Of a stretch of 64,000 nt of DNA, positions 10,222 to 21,680 are shown piece by piece (within the stretch, counting starts at the first letter, position 1; each line of letters opens with the position of its first letter). The notes beneath the pieces are model-generated. The model did no database searches, was not told the origin of the DNA, and was given only the letters and a program-made list of their open reading frames with translations. The stretch spans positions 47,006,456 through 47,070,455 of the forward strand of contig NC_051070.1 in NCBI RefSeq assembly GCF_004664715.2, given 5' to 3'. Position numbers and translations under genes: made by a program. Source of the DNA: Peromyscus leucopus. Taxonomy: Eukaryota > Chordata > Mammalia > Rodentia > Cricetidae.

Positions 10222-10413
10222 GGCGTTTTGTTTTATTTTTAATTATGTGTATGTGTGGGGGGTCTATGCATATGAGTACAGGTGCCTGTTGAGGTCAGAA
10301 GAGGGCATTAGATCCCCTAGAGCTGGAGTTATAGGCGTTAGTGAGTCACCAGAAGTGGGTGCCGGGGGGAACAGAACTTGGTGGTCTTAACTGTTGAGCC
10401 ATTTCCCCAGGCC
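10222..10413 (-). repeat. B3/B2-family SINE
   Basis: The plus strand shows a T-rich start, AGGTCAGAAGAGGGCATTAG, CTAGAGCTGGAGTTATAGGC and GTTGAGCCATTTCCCCAGGC, which is the B3 tail-to-head order. Confidence 0.9.
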
Positions 10414-10596
10414 ATTCTTACAAGATCATACACTTGTTCACGGTCAGTTTTTCTGAGTGCTTTTCTTAACGATTATGTCATTGGATATTGCTTAGTAAAT
10501 TAGTCTGTTTAATTAGGAAAGAGATTATCATCTCCTTCCCAGGTATGGAAACATGAGAAACCTAAGCAGCTCTCCCTCTTAATAAAAACTCATGCA

Positions 10597-10808
10597 GGGG
10601 TTGGAGAGATGGCTCAGTCAGGAGCGTTGGCTGCTCTTCCAGAGGACCTGGATTTGATTCCCAGCATCTACTTGGCGGCTCACAACAGTCTGAAACTCCA
10701 AGTCCAGGGGATCTGACACCTTCTTCCGACCTCCTCAGGCATGAAGCATGTGTGAACACGGCGCACAGGTAAACATACAGGCAAAACTAAAATAAACTTT
10801 TTAAAAAG
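10597..10808 (+). repeat. B2-family SINE
   Basis: GGGGTTGGAGAGATGGCTCA head, CTCTTCCAGAGGACCTGGAT, GGCGGCTCACAACAGTCTG and a tail ending AAAATAAACTTTTTAAAAAG. The flanks share ATGCAGG (10592-10598 and 10812-10818), a possible short target duplication. Confidence 0.95.
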
Positions 10809-11735
10809 TAATGCAGGTTGTTGGTAGGCCGGGCATGGTCCTCTCCAAACCCATTATTTTATTCTTGCATAATTGCTTTGGTAAATATACTAGGGTGAGG
10901 CAGAAACTTCTGATTACTTCTTAAATGATTGAATCATCCAATGAGGTAAGTGATATCTTAGGAGAAATAGTACAAGGACAGCATTGCTGGTCACCACAGC
11001 TACATAGATAGGTATTTTGTGGCCTTAAACCTGAGTTTAAAATCTGATAGGAATAACAGGGCATTCTGTGAGCTCTGATACTATCTATTTTGTATCTCTG
11101 TGCCTTTTTAAATTACATAGAGTACTTATGTTATGAAAATCCTATCCCCAAATTATTAACAAGAAAAAAATCAAATACTTATCAAAATGCAGCCTTGAAG
11201 GAAAGGTATTTTGGAGAGTCATCTGGTAAATAATTAATGCTAGGCACCAACACAGTTAGTAGGTGGTCTTTTTTCTTTTGGCAATGGGATGTCAGGACCA
11301 AATACAGCTCTGCATAGGTAAGGCACACTGTTCCCTGTGGTCTGCTGAGATGCCTACACCCTACACCTTGCAGGCAAGTGGCTGGAACAGGGTTTCAGAC
11401 ACTCATAGCTGATCGACAGAGACGAGGGCGTCCTGAGAAAGCCAGGGCCAGTTCACACCTTGATGAAGGACAGAGCTCACGTCATAGATGGCTCCATCTG
11501 CTGGCACCCCCCAGTGCCCTTTCAGGAAGAAGCAGTGGGCACACCCACAGCAGGGGTGGCCACGCCTCTGCTGCTTTTATCACAGATCTGATCACGTAAT
11601 GGTGCACTTAAAATTCTGCAGCTGTTTTGAAGTTCTGACAAGCAGGTGCTCAGGTTTAATGAATATCTCCATATTTGAGTAACATTAACGATAAGAATAC
11701 TGTTTAAATTACAAAGTAAGTCATTGGAAGTTTGT
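10809..11735. other. No recognised feature
   Basis: Contains only a tiny B1-like scrap (GGCCGGGCATGGTCC near 10827). Otherwise AT-leaning unrecognised sequence. Confidence 0.4.
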
Positions 11736-12115
11736 TCTGTTGCTGTGATAAACACCATGACCAAAAACCATCTTGGAGAGGAAAGGGCTGATTTCATCTT
11801 ATAGCTTATAGTCCACCATCCAGTGAAACCTGGCAGGGACTGAAGGAGAGGCACCATCCAGGGAAACCGGGCAGGGACTGAAGGAGAGGCATGGAGGAAC
11901 ACTACTCACTGGCTTGCTTCCATGCCTTGCTCAGCCTGCTTTCTTATACAACCCAGGACCACTGACCAAAGGTAGCACTGCCCACAGTGCCCCACATTGA
12001 TCATTAATCAAGAAAATGCCCCCGAAATGTACCCAGAGGCCAATCTGGTGGAGGCAATCCTCAACTGAGGTTCCATCTCCCAAGTGACTCTAGCTTGTCT
12101 CAAGGTGGCAACCAA
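11736..12115 (-). mobile_element. ORR1-type ERVL-MaLR LTR with an internal 38-bp duplication
   Basis: TCTGTTGCTGTGATAAACAC, CATGACCAAAAACCATCTTG, CAGCCTGCTTTCTTATACAA, CAATCCTCAACTGAGGTTCC and GTGACTCTAGCTTGTCTCAA are the inverted ORR1 landmarks in order. Within it a 38-bp unit is directly repeated at 11814-11851 and 11852-11889 with two mismatches. Confidence 0.85.
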
Positions 12116-13004
12116 CCGATACACTTAACCACCCTTCTTAATGAATGTGTTCATTTTTCTTCTTTGAACCTCTGTCAAAGACGGGGCTTCAGTGGGTAGA
12201 ACTTTCTAGATGGAGTATGCTATAAAGCCGCTCTACAACGTTGAAATCCAATTCTTCTTAAGGCAAACAGGCCACTTTGGAAACTTTAACTCACACAGTG
12301 TTCTCTACAGACAGATGTCAGTTTTGAGAGTTGCCATGTGGCCATTTTAAGCAGCTGAGCCTTTAGTGACACAAATGTCACCTCACTTCTCCAGGGCCTG
12401 CAGCTTAGCAATGACCATCTCTGGTTTATTTTTCAGTAAGAGTGCATTTCCGCATGATGACGGGTGCCCTTGTGCTAGGTTTTGCTAAGTTGAGACCTTA
12501 TGAGTAACAGGAATTACCTATATCATCCTAATGGCTCTGGGGAAAAATACCTTTTCAAAAAAATAATGTTTATTACCGGACCTCTAAAATTCCAACCTTG
12601 GCTTGAACAGTGATACATAGCTTTAAGCATAATGGCCGACCTTGATTGCTAAGCAGAGATGAATTCTAAGATCAAATCCAGGCTTAGCTAGAAACATGCT
12701 ATTGGGAGGAATTGGATTGAACTACAATGTCAGCAAGGCTCAGGAAGAAAAATCTTCAGAACTGTGACAGCCTGTTGTACCTTTGCAGGGCTAAATCTCA
12801 AAACTGAGCAGAAACTGGAAAAACAGGGGACCAATAAAAGATGTAGACTGCTACGAGGTGAGGAGAAGGGGGGCGAAGACCTTTGTGGCTGCCAGGCCTA
12901 GCTGTACTAAAATGGAGTGCTCTGCCATCAGGATGGCCTTGTGCCAGCTCACTGGGTCTTGCAGGACAGTGACTGTCCATTCTTGCTGGCCCTGAGACTT
13001 ATTA
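12116..13004. other. No recognised feature
   Basis: Nothing recognised. A weak MIR/L2-tail resemblance (CTTAGAGTACCTGGCCGGCA, then ATAAATGAATATTTGTG) lies just after, at 13005-13066. Confidence 0.4.
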
Positions 13005-13244
13005 CAATGCTTAGAGTACCTGGCCGGCAAAAAATGCTGCTATTTTAAATAAATGAATATTTGTGTTTTATACAATCAAGAAGAACCGCTTTTTACTGGT
13101 AAGACAATTCTCCCGGCCAATTTAGGGAACAGGCATGTGTGGAGAAGGGAACACAGATTTTCTGATTGCCTGAAACAGAGACCTGGGCTCCAGGACTACA
13201 ACTCTCTTCCAGTTAAAGCAGGTGAACAGCAGTATGTGACCTGA

Positions 13245-13340
13245 AGCAGATGAACAGAGGCGCAACTTCACTTCCCAGCACCTACATCGGGTCGTCCCAA
13301 TGTAACTCCAGGGCATCTGACATTTGTCCTATCCTCTAGG
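13245..13340 (+). repeat. B2-family SINE fragment
   Basis: TTCACTTCCCAGCACCTACA, ATGTAACTCCAGGGCATCTG and ATTTGTCCTATCCTCTAGGA preserve the B2 middle. The head is missing, and the tail has become the CG/CA tract that follows. Confidence 0.65.
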
Positions 13341-13341
13341 A

Positions 13342-13408
13342 GCACGCGCGCACGCGCGCGTGCGCGCGCGCGCGCGCGCACACACACACACGCACACACA
13401 CACACACG
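13342..13408. repeat. (CG)n/(CA)n alternating tract, Z-DNA-prone
   Basis: 67 bases of strictly alternating purine/pyrimidine: CG-rich to about 13379, then CA-rich. Bases 13345-13368 form a perfect 24-bp palindrome centred on CACGCGCGCGTG. Long CG alternation is unusual in methylated mammalian DNA. Confidence 0.97.
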
Positions 13409-13534
13409 GTAATAGGTAACAACTGGAACTCGCTTTAGAATATTTCCTCATGGTGTCTAACACTGAGAAGAATCCTAAGCTCACAATTACTTCCCTTACA
13501 GAACAGCCTGCCACACACACGGAGATGCACAGTT

Positions 13535-13925
13535 GTGATGGTTACTCTTCACCGCCAACTTTGTTGAGTTTATAATCACCTTGGTGATGGTTAGGCACGC
13601 CTCTGAGCATGCCTGTAAGGAAGCATCCAGAAAGGATTAGCTGAGGGAGAAAGTCTACCCCAAATGTGGATGTCGTCATCTCTGGGGCCGAGTGCCTGGA
13701 TGGAATAAAAAGCGGGAAGTAGAGTCACAGCATTCCCCTTGCTCCATTTTCTGCCTTCCATGGAGGATGGAACCAGCTGCCTCCTGCTCCTGCTGACACA
13801 GCCACGAGCTGGTCCCGCTGCCGCCACCTGCTTCCCACCACAGTAGGCTGCATTCCCTTAACCCATGAGGCAAGACCATCCTCTCTCCCCTAAAGTCACT
13901 TTAGCCAGGTGTCACAGCAATGAGA
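13535..13925 (+). mobile_element. ERVL-MaLR-type LTR
   Basis: TGTGATGGTTACTCTTCACC, AAAGGATTAGCTGAGGGAGA, CCAAATGTGGATGTCGTCAT, TGGATGGAATAAAAAGCGGG and a terminal GTCACAGCAATGAGAACGGC give the MaLR LTR order. Subfamily not assigned. Confidence 0.65.
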
Positions 13926-15084
13926 ACGGCAACAGCACAATGTGCAGACAGCGGTTAGGATGGTATTTTACAATCCAGCTGGACTCGGCGAGATGGGGTG
14001 ACGCATCCCGAGAGTTCCGTCCAGGTCATTGCAGTATTTTCTCATGAATGAAGCTTCACTGTCATTCCCAGGGCACAGCTGGAATTCCAGAAGCAATATC
14101 CAAGTGCATAGTCCCAATCTCCCACTCTGTATACCCTCCAAGAACATTCACGCTCGAGAGCTTAAAATGGAAGGGTGGAAATGAAGCAGACTCTACCAGG
14201 CCCCTGCTGTAAGGGGCCCAGAAGACAATCAGTGGGGATTTCAGACTCCGTGGTCGGCTTCCTACTCCTCAGAACATTTCCCTTTGCCGGGGACACATCA
14301 CTGTGGTCCCATCACCCGGTAACATTAAATTCATTGGTCTTAGTTTACGGAGTTTCCAGGTGAGGTCACGGCACGGTTAATCAGAACCAGTTTTCTCTGC
14401 CTCCCCTACATTTGCTCTGCGGCTCTATTTACCAGCACCAGACTCTAGGAATCTATGAATGGCTTACAGAGCCCTCCTGGTTACCGAGATGTGGGGGCAT
14501 GTATGAGGATTCTCCAGCCCTGCAGACCCCGAGTCCCGTAAGTTCCCACGAGCGGAGGCGTTCTGCAGAACGGCCTTCTGGCTGTGGCAGGCAGCAGGCT
14601 GGACATCTGCTGCTCTGCGGTCACTAGGGCCGAAGGCAGGACTTTTGACATTCTTAACCTTGTACATGGTGCTCTTCCGGCCATTTTCTCTCTTTCTTTA
14701 CTCTCTCTTTTTGTCTGTCTGTTGGCAATAAACATAAATTCGTGTGTGCAGCCAAAAATTAGTTGCCAGGAACCAAGAAAAAGAGAGATAAAGCCCCTGG
14801 TAAGCACCCCCCTCCCAGGGACAAAGTCAGTTGATTGTAACACCAGCAGGTTCTTCTGGGTCTTCAGATCGGAGACCGACAACCTTCTTTCTGCAGAAAG
14901 CCAGAGCCTAAGTATTTAAGCTTTGTGAGTCATATAACCTGTATCAGAATTCCTCAGCGCCACCTTGGCCAGAGAAAGCTGCTTAGAAAACACCCAAGGG
15001 AGTGAGCATGTCTTGTCACACAAGCCATAGCTTAGTAACTCCCGTTCTACCTGAAATCCACAGTTAATGTTTCAAGTGCCACAG
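13926..15084. other. No recognised feature
   Basis: About 1.1 kb of repeat-poor sequence. Overlapping open frames on both strands (14412-14919) have no shared start context, no domain and no splice-site logic; I do not call them. Confidence 0.4.
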
Positions 15085-15165
15085 GTCAGGTGCATTATCT
15101 TGCCTAACCTCTCCAGCAGTCCTATGAAGTGGGTACTGTTATTCTCTCCCTTTGCCTTTGTGTGT
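15085..15165 (+). repeat. MIR fragment
   Basis: GTGCATTATCTTGCCTAACC, CAGCAGTCCTATGAAGTGGG and TACTGTTATTCTCTCCCTTT match the MIR middle ('aacaaccctatgaggtaggtactattattatcccc'). Confidence 0.65.
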
Positions 15166-15215
15166 CTTCAGCTAGCTTGTGCTGCTATAACAAAATACTA
15201 GAGGCTGGATGCCTT

Positions 15216-15570
15216 TAAAAAAAAAAAAAAAAAAAAAAAAGGTTACCAGAGTTGAGAATATGGCTCAGTCAGTAAAAAGCCTGTTGGAAAGCCTGAATTC
15301 AGATGCCCAGAACCTACATTCAAATGTCAGATGTGGATGTCTGCCAAAAATCTCAGCACCAGGGAGACAGAGGCAGGAGGATTCCTGTGGCTTGCGAGCC
15401 AGCTAGTGTAGCCAAATTGGTGAGCTCCAGGTTCAGTGGGAGACTCTTGTCTGAAAGAAATAAGATGGAAAAGCAATCAAGACACTCTTGGCCTCTGACC
15501 TCTACACACACACACTCTCTCATACACACCTACGTGAACATGCGCGCACACATACACAACACTCACGCAA
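15216..15570 (+). repeat. B4/RSINE1 SINE preceded by A25
   Basis: A run of 25 A (15216-15240) is followed by GAGAATATGGCTCAGTCAG, AGACAGAGGCAGGAGGATTC, TTGGTGAGCTCCAGGTTCAG, GGGAGACTCTTGTCTGAAAG and a CA-rich tail, the B4/RSINE1 order. The leading A-run may be the tail of an upstream element whose body is no longer visible. Confidence 0.85.
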
Positions 15571-15904
15571 AGACAAAGAGGTCTGTATGTCTTGCAATTC
15601 TGGTATCGGGCAATCCCAAACAGGCTTGCATGGGTGTCCAGGGAGGGCCCTCCATGGCTGCATCACAACCATAGAGGCAGAGGAGGAGAAGTAGAGAGGG
15701 AGAGAACCACGCGCAGAAAGGGCACGGGACAAGCAGGGGAGTGGGGAAAGGCCCGGTCCACTCACACTACAGCCTCCCTCAAGGGAACTGATCCACTCAC
15801 CCCTTCACTAGAACTGTGCTTACCTCCTAACCCCTCCGCTGACCTCATCTCTTAAAGAGATCTCTCAAAACCACCACACCAGCGACCAAGCCGGCAGACC
15901 TCTC
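15571..15904. other. No recognised feature
   Basis: Unrecognised single-copy-looking sequence. Confidence 0.35.
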
Positions 15905-16134
15905 AAGGACCAGCATAATAGTTGCTATCACAGTGATACTTCATTATGTTGCTGTGACCCCCCCAACCATAAAATTATTTTCATTGCTCCTTCGTGACTG
16001 TAATTTTGCTACTGTTATGAATCGTAATGTGAATATCTGTGCTTTCCAAAGGTCTTAGGTGACCCCTGTGAAGAGGTTGTTCAGCCCCTGGAGGGTTCAC
16101 GACGCCCAGGTTGACAACCGCTGATCTAGACTGG
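15905..16134. mobile_element. URR1-like hAT-type DNA transposon fragment
   Basis: CCAACCATAAAATTATTTTC, TAATTTTGCTACTGTTATGA, ATCGTAATGTGAATATCTG and the terminal GACAACCGCTGATCTAGA match the rodent URR1 non-autonomous hAT-Charlie family as I recall it. The left terminal inverted repeat is eroded. There is no transposase. Confidence 0.8.
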
Positions 16135-16281
16135 CCAGGATCCGTCTTTCTCTGCTTCCAAAGCTCAGGGGTTGTAAGTGCCAGCCATGGCTCTTCTCTC
16201 CCTCTCTCTTGACTTAGTTTCTGAGGATCGAACTGAACTCATACTTGGACAGCAATGACTGAGGCATCTCCTCAGCCCCAG
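16135..16281 (-). repeat. B4-like SINE fragment
   Basis: The plus strand shows CTGAGGATCGAACTGAACTC, then GACTGAGGCATCTCCTCAGC, the inverted head of a B4/ID-type SINE. The right half is diverged. Confidence 0.6.
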
Positions 16282-17764
16282 ATTTCACTTTCGTTTTGTA
16301 GGCTATTGTTGCCTTGGTCTTGGTCCCAGCCTCCAACACAATGGATCAGTGGAGCAAACCAGCAGACATGTTTACCTGCTGCTACTCTGGAGCGCCTAAG
16401 AGACAAGAGCTTGGAGGACACGGGATCAAGTCTACACACAGTCCAAGGCTCTGAAAGACAACCCATTTCTAGGGTGGAAAGGTGAGGGAGCCCGGAGCTG
16501 AGGACTTGAGTCACCCCGGGAAACTGGCTGAAGTGAACACTGTGGGTACTCTCGGAGTAGAGGCCCAGGCCCAAAGGCAGGTTGACACCAGGGAGGAGAA
16601 TGGACCCTTTGTAGCTTTGTCGTGGTTTCTTTATGGAAAAGTTGCTGAGAATCACAGAACAAGCTGCCCATCAAGAGGAAGTGCCCTGGAGAAGGACCCA
16701 CGGGAAGCTGTGGGGTACAGGGCAGCGTGGTGAGCAGGGAGGTTTGGAGAAGGACGCAAGTCACTGGTTACATTCCCGGAGAGAGATGAGCTATCTGTCT
16801 CCTGTGCCGTACGAGCCTCAGCTGTGACATGATCGATTTCACACCCAGGAAAAGCGTTCGAGGCCTGGCTGATTTTGAAATATGAGGTCGTGCCATGGAC
16901 AACTGCATACCTTCAGCTGTTTATTTTCTATGAGCCAATTACATTAAGTGTTCAGCATCAATCCGGAAAGGAAAGTGCAGGCCCTGGGCTTCGGATGGAA
17001 GGATTGAGCAAGGAAGGGTGGATGCCCCACATCTGGAGGCCACTTTGGAGCGTGGCATGCAAAGAAGGTCCCAGCAGCCTCCCTGTCTACTGTGACCCTG
17101 AGCTCTGAGTCTGATGACGAGGGAATACAGGAAGACCCAAGATCTTCCATTAGAGTGAGATGTGTCAATGACTACCCTTTACAAGGGCTGCTGATGAGTG
17201 ACACTCATCAGAGTGTTAATGGAACTGCAGAGAAAGCCACCAGGCCCCTGGCCACAGCCTGGGGTAAGACCCTGCCTGAGGTCCGCAGCGTGAGCTGTAT
17301 TGATCTGTGCTTTCCTCCGATGAGGGAGAAAACAAAGCTTGTTCCTAGTGTGGTTTAGAGCCCTGTCTTACCTCAGAGCAACACCCCAGTATCTGAAGGA
17401 ACACCAGGATGAGAACACATTGCTTGTTTCGTTTTGTACCAACACATTTGGGGTACAAATACCTCAGAATTTCCTTAATCTCATTTTAAGTTTTCCTCCT
17501 AGAACTGTGGTCCTGTGAAGGGGCCTTAAGATGACCAACAGATCAACCAAAAAAAAAAAAAAATAAGTATCTCTGGAACAGTCTATGAAACTATAAAAAA
17601 AAAAAAAAAGCAGGCAGAGTAGAAAACGCACATGCTAGTCCCCAAGAAGGCCAGAGCTCTTAGCTTTCCTGGAAGGTAGGCCTGCTGTCTAACTCACAGG
17701 TGGACCTCTATATGGACTTTAAATTTGCTGAAATAATTATGACCTTCAAGAAATATTAGATGAG
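16282..17764. other. No recognised feature; two poly-A runs
   Basis: About 1.5 kb without a recognised repeat except A-runs at 17549-17562 and 17595-17609. Open frames (minus 16272-16655 and 16432-16764; plus 16482-16733) overlap on opposite strands and show no domain. Confidence 0.4.
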
Positions 17765-17880
17765 GGGCCGGCAAGATGGCTCAGCAGGTAGACACTTGTG
17801 GCCATGCCTGGAGCCCACACAATAGGAAGAGCTGTCATGTGACCTCCAAATGTACACAATGCAGCATGCATACACCCTCC

Positions 17881-17929
<49 letters not shown>

Positions 17930-17959
17930 CCCTACACACACACACACACACACACACAC
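17765..17959 (+). repeat. B4-type SINE ending in duplicated (CA)n
   Basis: GGCCGGCAAGATGGCTCAGC head and TGACCTCCAAATGTACACAA. The CA tail is split into two runs, each introduced by CCCTCCCTACACAC (17876 and 17927), so the junction plus tail was duplicated. Confidence 0.9.
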
Positions 17960-18210
17960 TCGTAAATCAAATGTAAAGAAATGTTTATTTAAAGAACTAT
18001 CAAATAAGGGTGGGAACAAGATGCATCTCAACAGGGCAAAAGGAAAATGTCTAATTCCATTCCGGTTTTCCTACCTCTTTAAATAGACATTTTTTAGTAA
18101 TACAGAAAAATAAAAATATGAAAAAAAACGAACCCTCATGAATCTCCAACAAATCCTAACATGCACCCTTTTTATCCCTCTGATCATCCCTCATTTTCCC
18201 CTGGACTATT

Positions 18211-18510
18211 TTGTGTTATCTTTCTCTTTCTATAACAAATACCCAAGAGAAACAGTGTATGAGGAGAGAAGGTTCTGTGGGCGTTCTGGTTCCTGACAGA
18301 GTGGCCCTGGGCCTGAGGTGGGCAGTGCACCAAGGCGGGACGTACCCGGAAAAGCACAGCTGCTCACCTCATGGTAGAAAAACAAAACAAAGCTGGAAAT
18401 AGGAAAGGAAGGGGGCGGGGCTCCCACTTACTCCCACCCCTACGCCTGACCAGGCGCCACCTCTTTAAGGTCCCATCATGTCCCAGAAGCAGCTCGCTAA
18501 AAAGCTAAGC
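18211..18510 (-). mobile_element. MaLR-type LTR fragment (MST-like)
   Basis: TATAACAAATACCCAAGAGA, GCTGCTCACCTCATGGTAGA and GGCGCCACCTCTTTAAGGTC with CCATCATGTCCCAGAAGC fit an inverted MST/MaLR LTR. Diverged; subfamily not assigned. Confidence 0.5.
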
Positions 18511-18983
18511 TTTTATCACATGGGGAAATTTTAGGATCCAAACTGTAGCATATTTTAAAGAAAAATCCCAGTGATTTCATGATCCCATCCATAAATACTT
18601 CAGCGTTTATTTATAATTTTCATCTGAGGGGATATAAAAGGGATTCTTATCAATATATGATATATACTTTAGAGAATCTAAAAAGAGAGAAAAAAAACTA
18701 ACAAAGTTTTTAAAAGGAAGAAACTCCCATCTGAAACAGAATTGGAAGAACAGGTAAAAGGAGGAAGAGCCTTAGGAGGCCATGCCTGGGAGTTTTTCTT
18801 GTGGTCCCATCTGCCCACTTGCTTGACTGGAAGACAAAGGCCCCTGGTATCAGCTGAGCCCCTAGAAGCTGCCCTTCTCCAACTTTGGAAAGGCTGGGAA
18901 GGGTCTCTGCCTTTACTCCCTCCTAGAGGGTATGGTGGAACATTCCCTCAGATTCTGTGAGAAGCTGTGTTGCCTTTTAAGTA
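18511..18983. other. No recognised feature
   Basis: AT-rich, with ATATATGATATATAC near 18650; nothing recognised. Confidence 0.4.
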
Positions 18984-18989
18984 GAGTCC

Positions 18990-19365
18990 TGTAACGGGAA
19001 GCTTTTCTGTGTCCCATCCAGCCACGTAACAACTTATAAAATAATCACTTAGAGGCTTAATATTAATTACAAACTGTTTGGTCTATGGCTCAGGCTTATT
19101 GATAGCTAGCTATTACATCTTAAATTAACCCATTTCTATTAATCTATGATTCACCACATGGCCGGTGGGTTTACCTGTGTTCTCTCACATCTTGCTCCTC
19201 AGGCGGCTCACCGCGTCTCCCCTGACTCTGCCTTTCTTCTCCCTGAATCTCTGCTTGGATTTCCTGCCTGGCTGTAACCTGCTCTGCCATAGGCCAAAGC
19301 AGCTTCTTTATTAGCCAATGGTAGCAACACATACCCACAGCGTACAGAAAGACCATCGCACATCA
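18990..19365. mobile_element. Solo LTR (class II/ERVK-like by target duplication)
   Basis: A 376-bp unit starting TGTAACGGGAAG and ending CGCACATCA, so it has TG...CA ends. It is flanked by identical GAGTCC (18984-18989 and 19366-19371). A 6-bp duplication is typical of class II (ERVK-type) integration. The body carries TTAATATTAATTACAAACTG, CTTAAATTAACCCATTTCTA and CCATAGGCCAAAGCAGCTTC, a muroid interspersed repeat I recognise but cannot name. A related copy is at 52538-52897. TATAAAATAA lies near one end and AATAAAG (minus strand) near the other, so orientation is left open. No gag, pol or env sequence is adjacent. Confidence 0.8.
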
Positions 19366-19539
19366 GAGTCCCCTTTTGTGCCGCAGCTGACCAGAACTGA
19401 CTCTCACTGCTGTGGCCAAAGGACCTTTCATTACCGCTACTCACACACCAGGCCAACTGCCGTTCATGAGTAATGTTCACCTTCCCAGCAGAGGAAAGCT
19501 TTGGACCCAGCCATGTGGTCCTCCTGTCACCCTGGAATC

Positions 19540-19715
19540 ATGCTTGGCTCTGGCTTCACCCTCTCTTCTCTGGCTATATCACTTAGTACCTTTACGCCTC
19601 AGTTTCTCCTCCTGTAAGTAAGGGATGATGAACTCATCCCAAACTGAGTGATGGTGAGGCCCAGTGAGGTCATGCTGTGTGTAGAAAATGCTTTGTAAGT
19701 AGAAACCATTTACAA
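19540..19715 (+). repeat. MIR ancient SINE
   Basis: CTGGCTATATCACTTAGTAC, GCCTCAGTTTCTCCTCCTGT, AGTAAGGGATGATGAAC and a late AAATGCTTTGTAAGTAG fit the MIR core and 3' part. Confidence 0.7.
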
Positions 19716-20825
19716 ATGAAAGGTCTTATTGTCTTTTCTAGCTAGGATTCCATTCTGCCTCCATCAGCATTTGGCCTGAGAAATGTGTGGGGGGCAAAGT
19801 GATGATGAGCTACCTCCTGGGTCTTTGTTTATTTACGTCCTCGCCACTTCTTTGAGCTTAGTGTCTACTTTGGAGACTCAGTGTAAACTATGATTTGTCA
19901 AAAAGCCAAGCTGATTCTTGTCTCTAGTTCTTCATTTGGTTCATTGGGCGCGGAGGATGACCAGGGCGCACATATGATGGCATGGAGGAAGTGGCCTGAC
20001 TCATCCAAACACCCTACTGCCTTAGGGGCCTGGGAAAAGCCAGTGGGGGATGAAAAACAAGAACTACGTCACTACGGAACCTCATCAAGGCTCAAAGGCT
20101 TCGACTGCCCACCTGGGAAGTTGATATGTTGGCAAGAAGCGCGTGGGTGTCCTGGTGCTTGAGTCATGAGTAGCTTGAACTTTCCCATTACTCCACAGGC
20201 CCACACTCACAGGACCTTAGATTTGTCCAGAGAGGGCAATCGAGGCACACAAGACAGCACTTGGCTGTGGGGGTGAATCTGCCCTCAAGGACACTCATCT
20301 AGCTGAGTGTACTGGGACATCAACTCATAGTATTGCTACCAAGGGACATAGGCAGAGTTAGGGGGAGGGATTATATCATCATCATTATTGTTATTCACTT
20401 ATCAGATGGTTATTAATTACACTTCAATGAAAGGCTTGCACTTTTTATGAGCATGAGCTCATCAGCCTGTACAATGCCCAAAGGAGGTCAAGAACCTGCA
20501 GACAGCAATTCGCTCATGAGCAAGCTGACTTGAGGCTCAGGAAGCCTACCATCTGGTCGCTTTTCTTTCCCTGTCTGGCCACTGGCTACTTCTCTTTTTT
20601 TTATAAGAAGGCAATGTATCCCATGTATAGTGGACAGACAAGTCTCCCACCTTGCTTGCTGGGGTTTCAACCCATCCTTGGGTTCATGGGCTTTAAAAAA
20701 AGAAGAAGAAGAGAAAAAGAAAACCAGTTTATAACCAGGGCTCTTTGAGGCAGTCAGCTCACCTTGCAGATGAATGCACCCAAGAAGGGGAACTTCATGG
20801 GAATCCGAGGAGTGGCAGTGGGTAG
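19716..20825. other. No recognised feature
   Basis: No confident repeat or gene. A weak MIR-like stretch (ATGAGCATGAGCTCATCAGC, around 20446) is too short to call. Confidence 0.4.
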
Positions 20826-21207
20826 GTGAATTTTATTTTTCTAATTTTTTTTGTTATATTTGTGTGTATAGGTGATGTGTGTGTGTGTACATGTTCATGT
20901 GTGTGCGCCTATGTATGCATGTGTACAACGGTCAGAGGTCAATGTTGGCAAACAGAGTGGCTAGCCACTTGGTTTTCTGAGACAGGCTCTCTCCCACTGG
21001 AGCCCACCAATTCGACTCAGCTGGCTGGCCAGCAAACCCCAGGGCTCTTCCCATCTCTACCTCCCCAGGGCTGTTGTGACTGCAGGTGCACACTGCCACA
21101 TCTGGCCTGTTATATGGATGCTGGGTTGCTGAGGATCCAAAGCCAGGCCTCCGTGCGGTATTTCACGGCAAGCACTGTGCCAACTGAGCCATCTCCCCAA
21201 AACCCAG
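20826..21207 (-). repeat. B4-family SINE, near full length
   Basis: A T-rich start and TG-rich tail, then GGTCAGAGGTCAATGTTGGC, TTTTCTGAGACAGGCTCTC, CAGCTGGCTGGCCAGCAAAC, CTACCTCCCCAGGGCTGTTG and finally CAACTGAGCCATCTCCCC, the complete inverted B4 order. Confidence 0.9.
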
Positions 21208-21234
21208 TATGTGAATCTTAATGATGCCCCATGC

Positions 21235-21680
21235 AGTTGATCGTTGATGTTTCTGACTGGCAGGGGCAGCAAGGACCAGAGTTCAGCATGGACTGTGGGC
21301 TGCAAGACAGAGCCAGAAAGGCAGGGCAAGGCGGCCAAAGGCTTAGCTGCTGAGGGGGATCTCACAGATTGTCAGACCACCTTGCCGGGCAGATTGGAGC
21401 TAGGAGGAGTATGGGTCAGTGATGGAGAAGCCCACACCTTGACCAGGCCTGCTTCGTTAGGCATACCTCTTGCCTTGTATTTAAACCTAAACTTCATGTT
21501 AGGACCCTGACGATGGACTTGCGGCGGGGAGAGGGTACTAGATCTCCATGCTCATGTTCCTAATGTGGCCATTAATGTTGAATTAATCCCTTTTTTCCGC
21601 TTTCACCATTGACTGTCTCTTTAATTGGTCTGTTGAGCAGTGGCCAGGACTGACTGGCTTGTGAGGGCTGCCGGGGTTGG
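21235..21680. mobile_element. Possible LTR-like interspersed repeat
   Basis: CCTTGTATTTAAACCTAAAC (TATA-like), GTTGAATTAATCCCTTTTTT (near polyadenylation signal), TCTTTAATTGGTCTGTTGAG and GAGCAGTGGCCAGGACTGAC resemble a rodent LTR 3' half from memory. No target duplication or TG...CA ends were identified. Low confidence. Confidence 0.35.
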
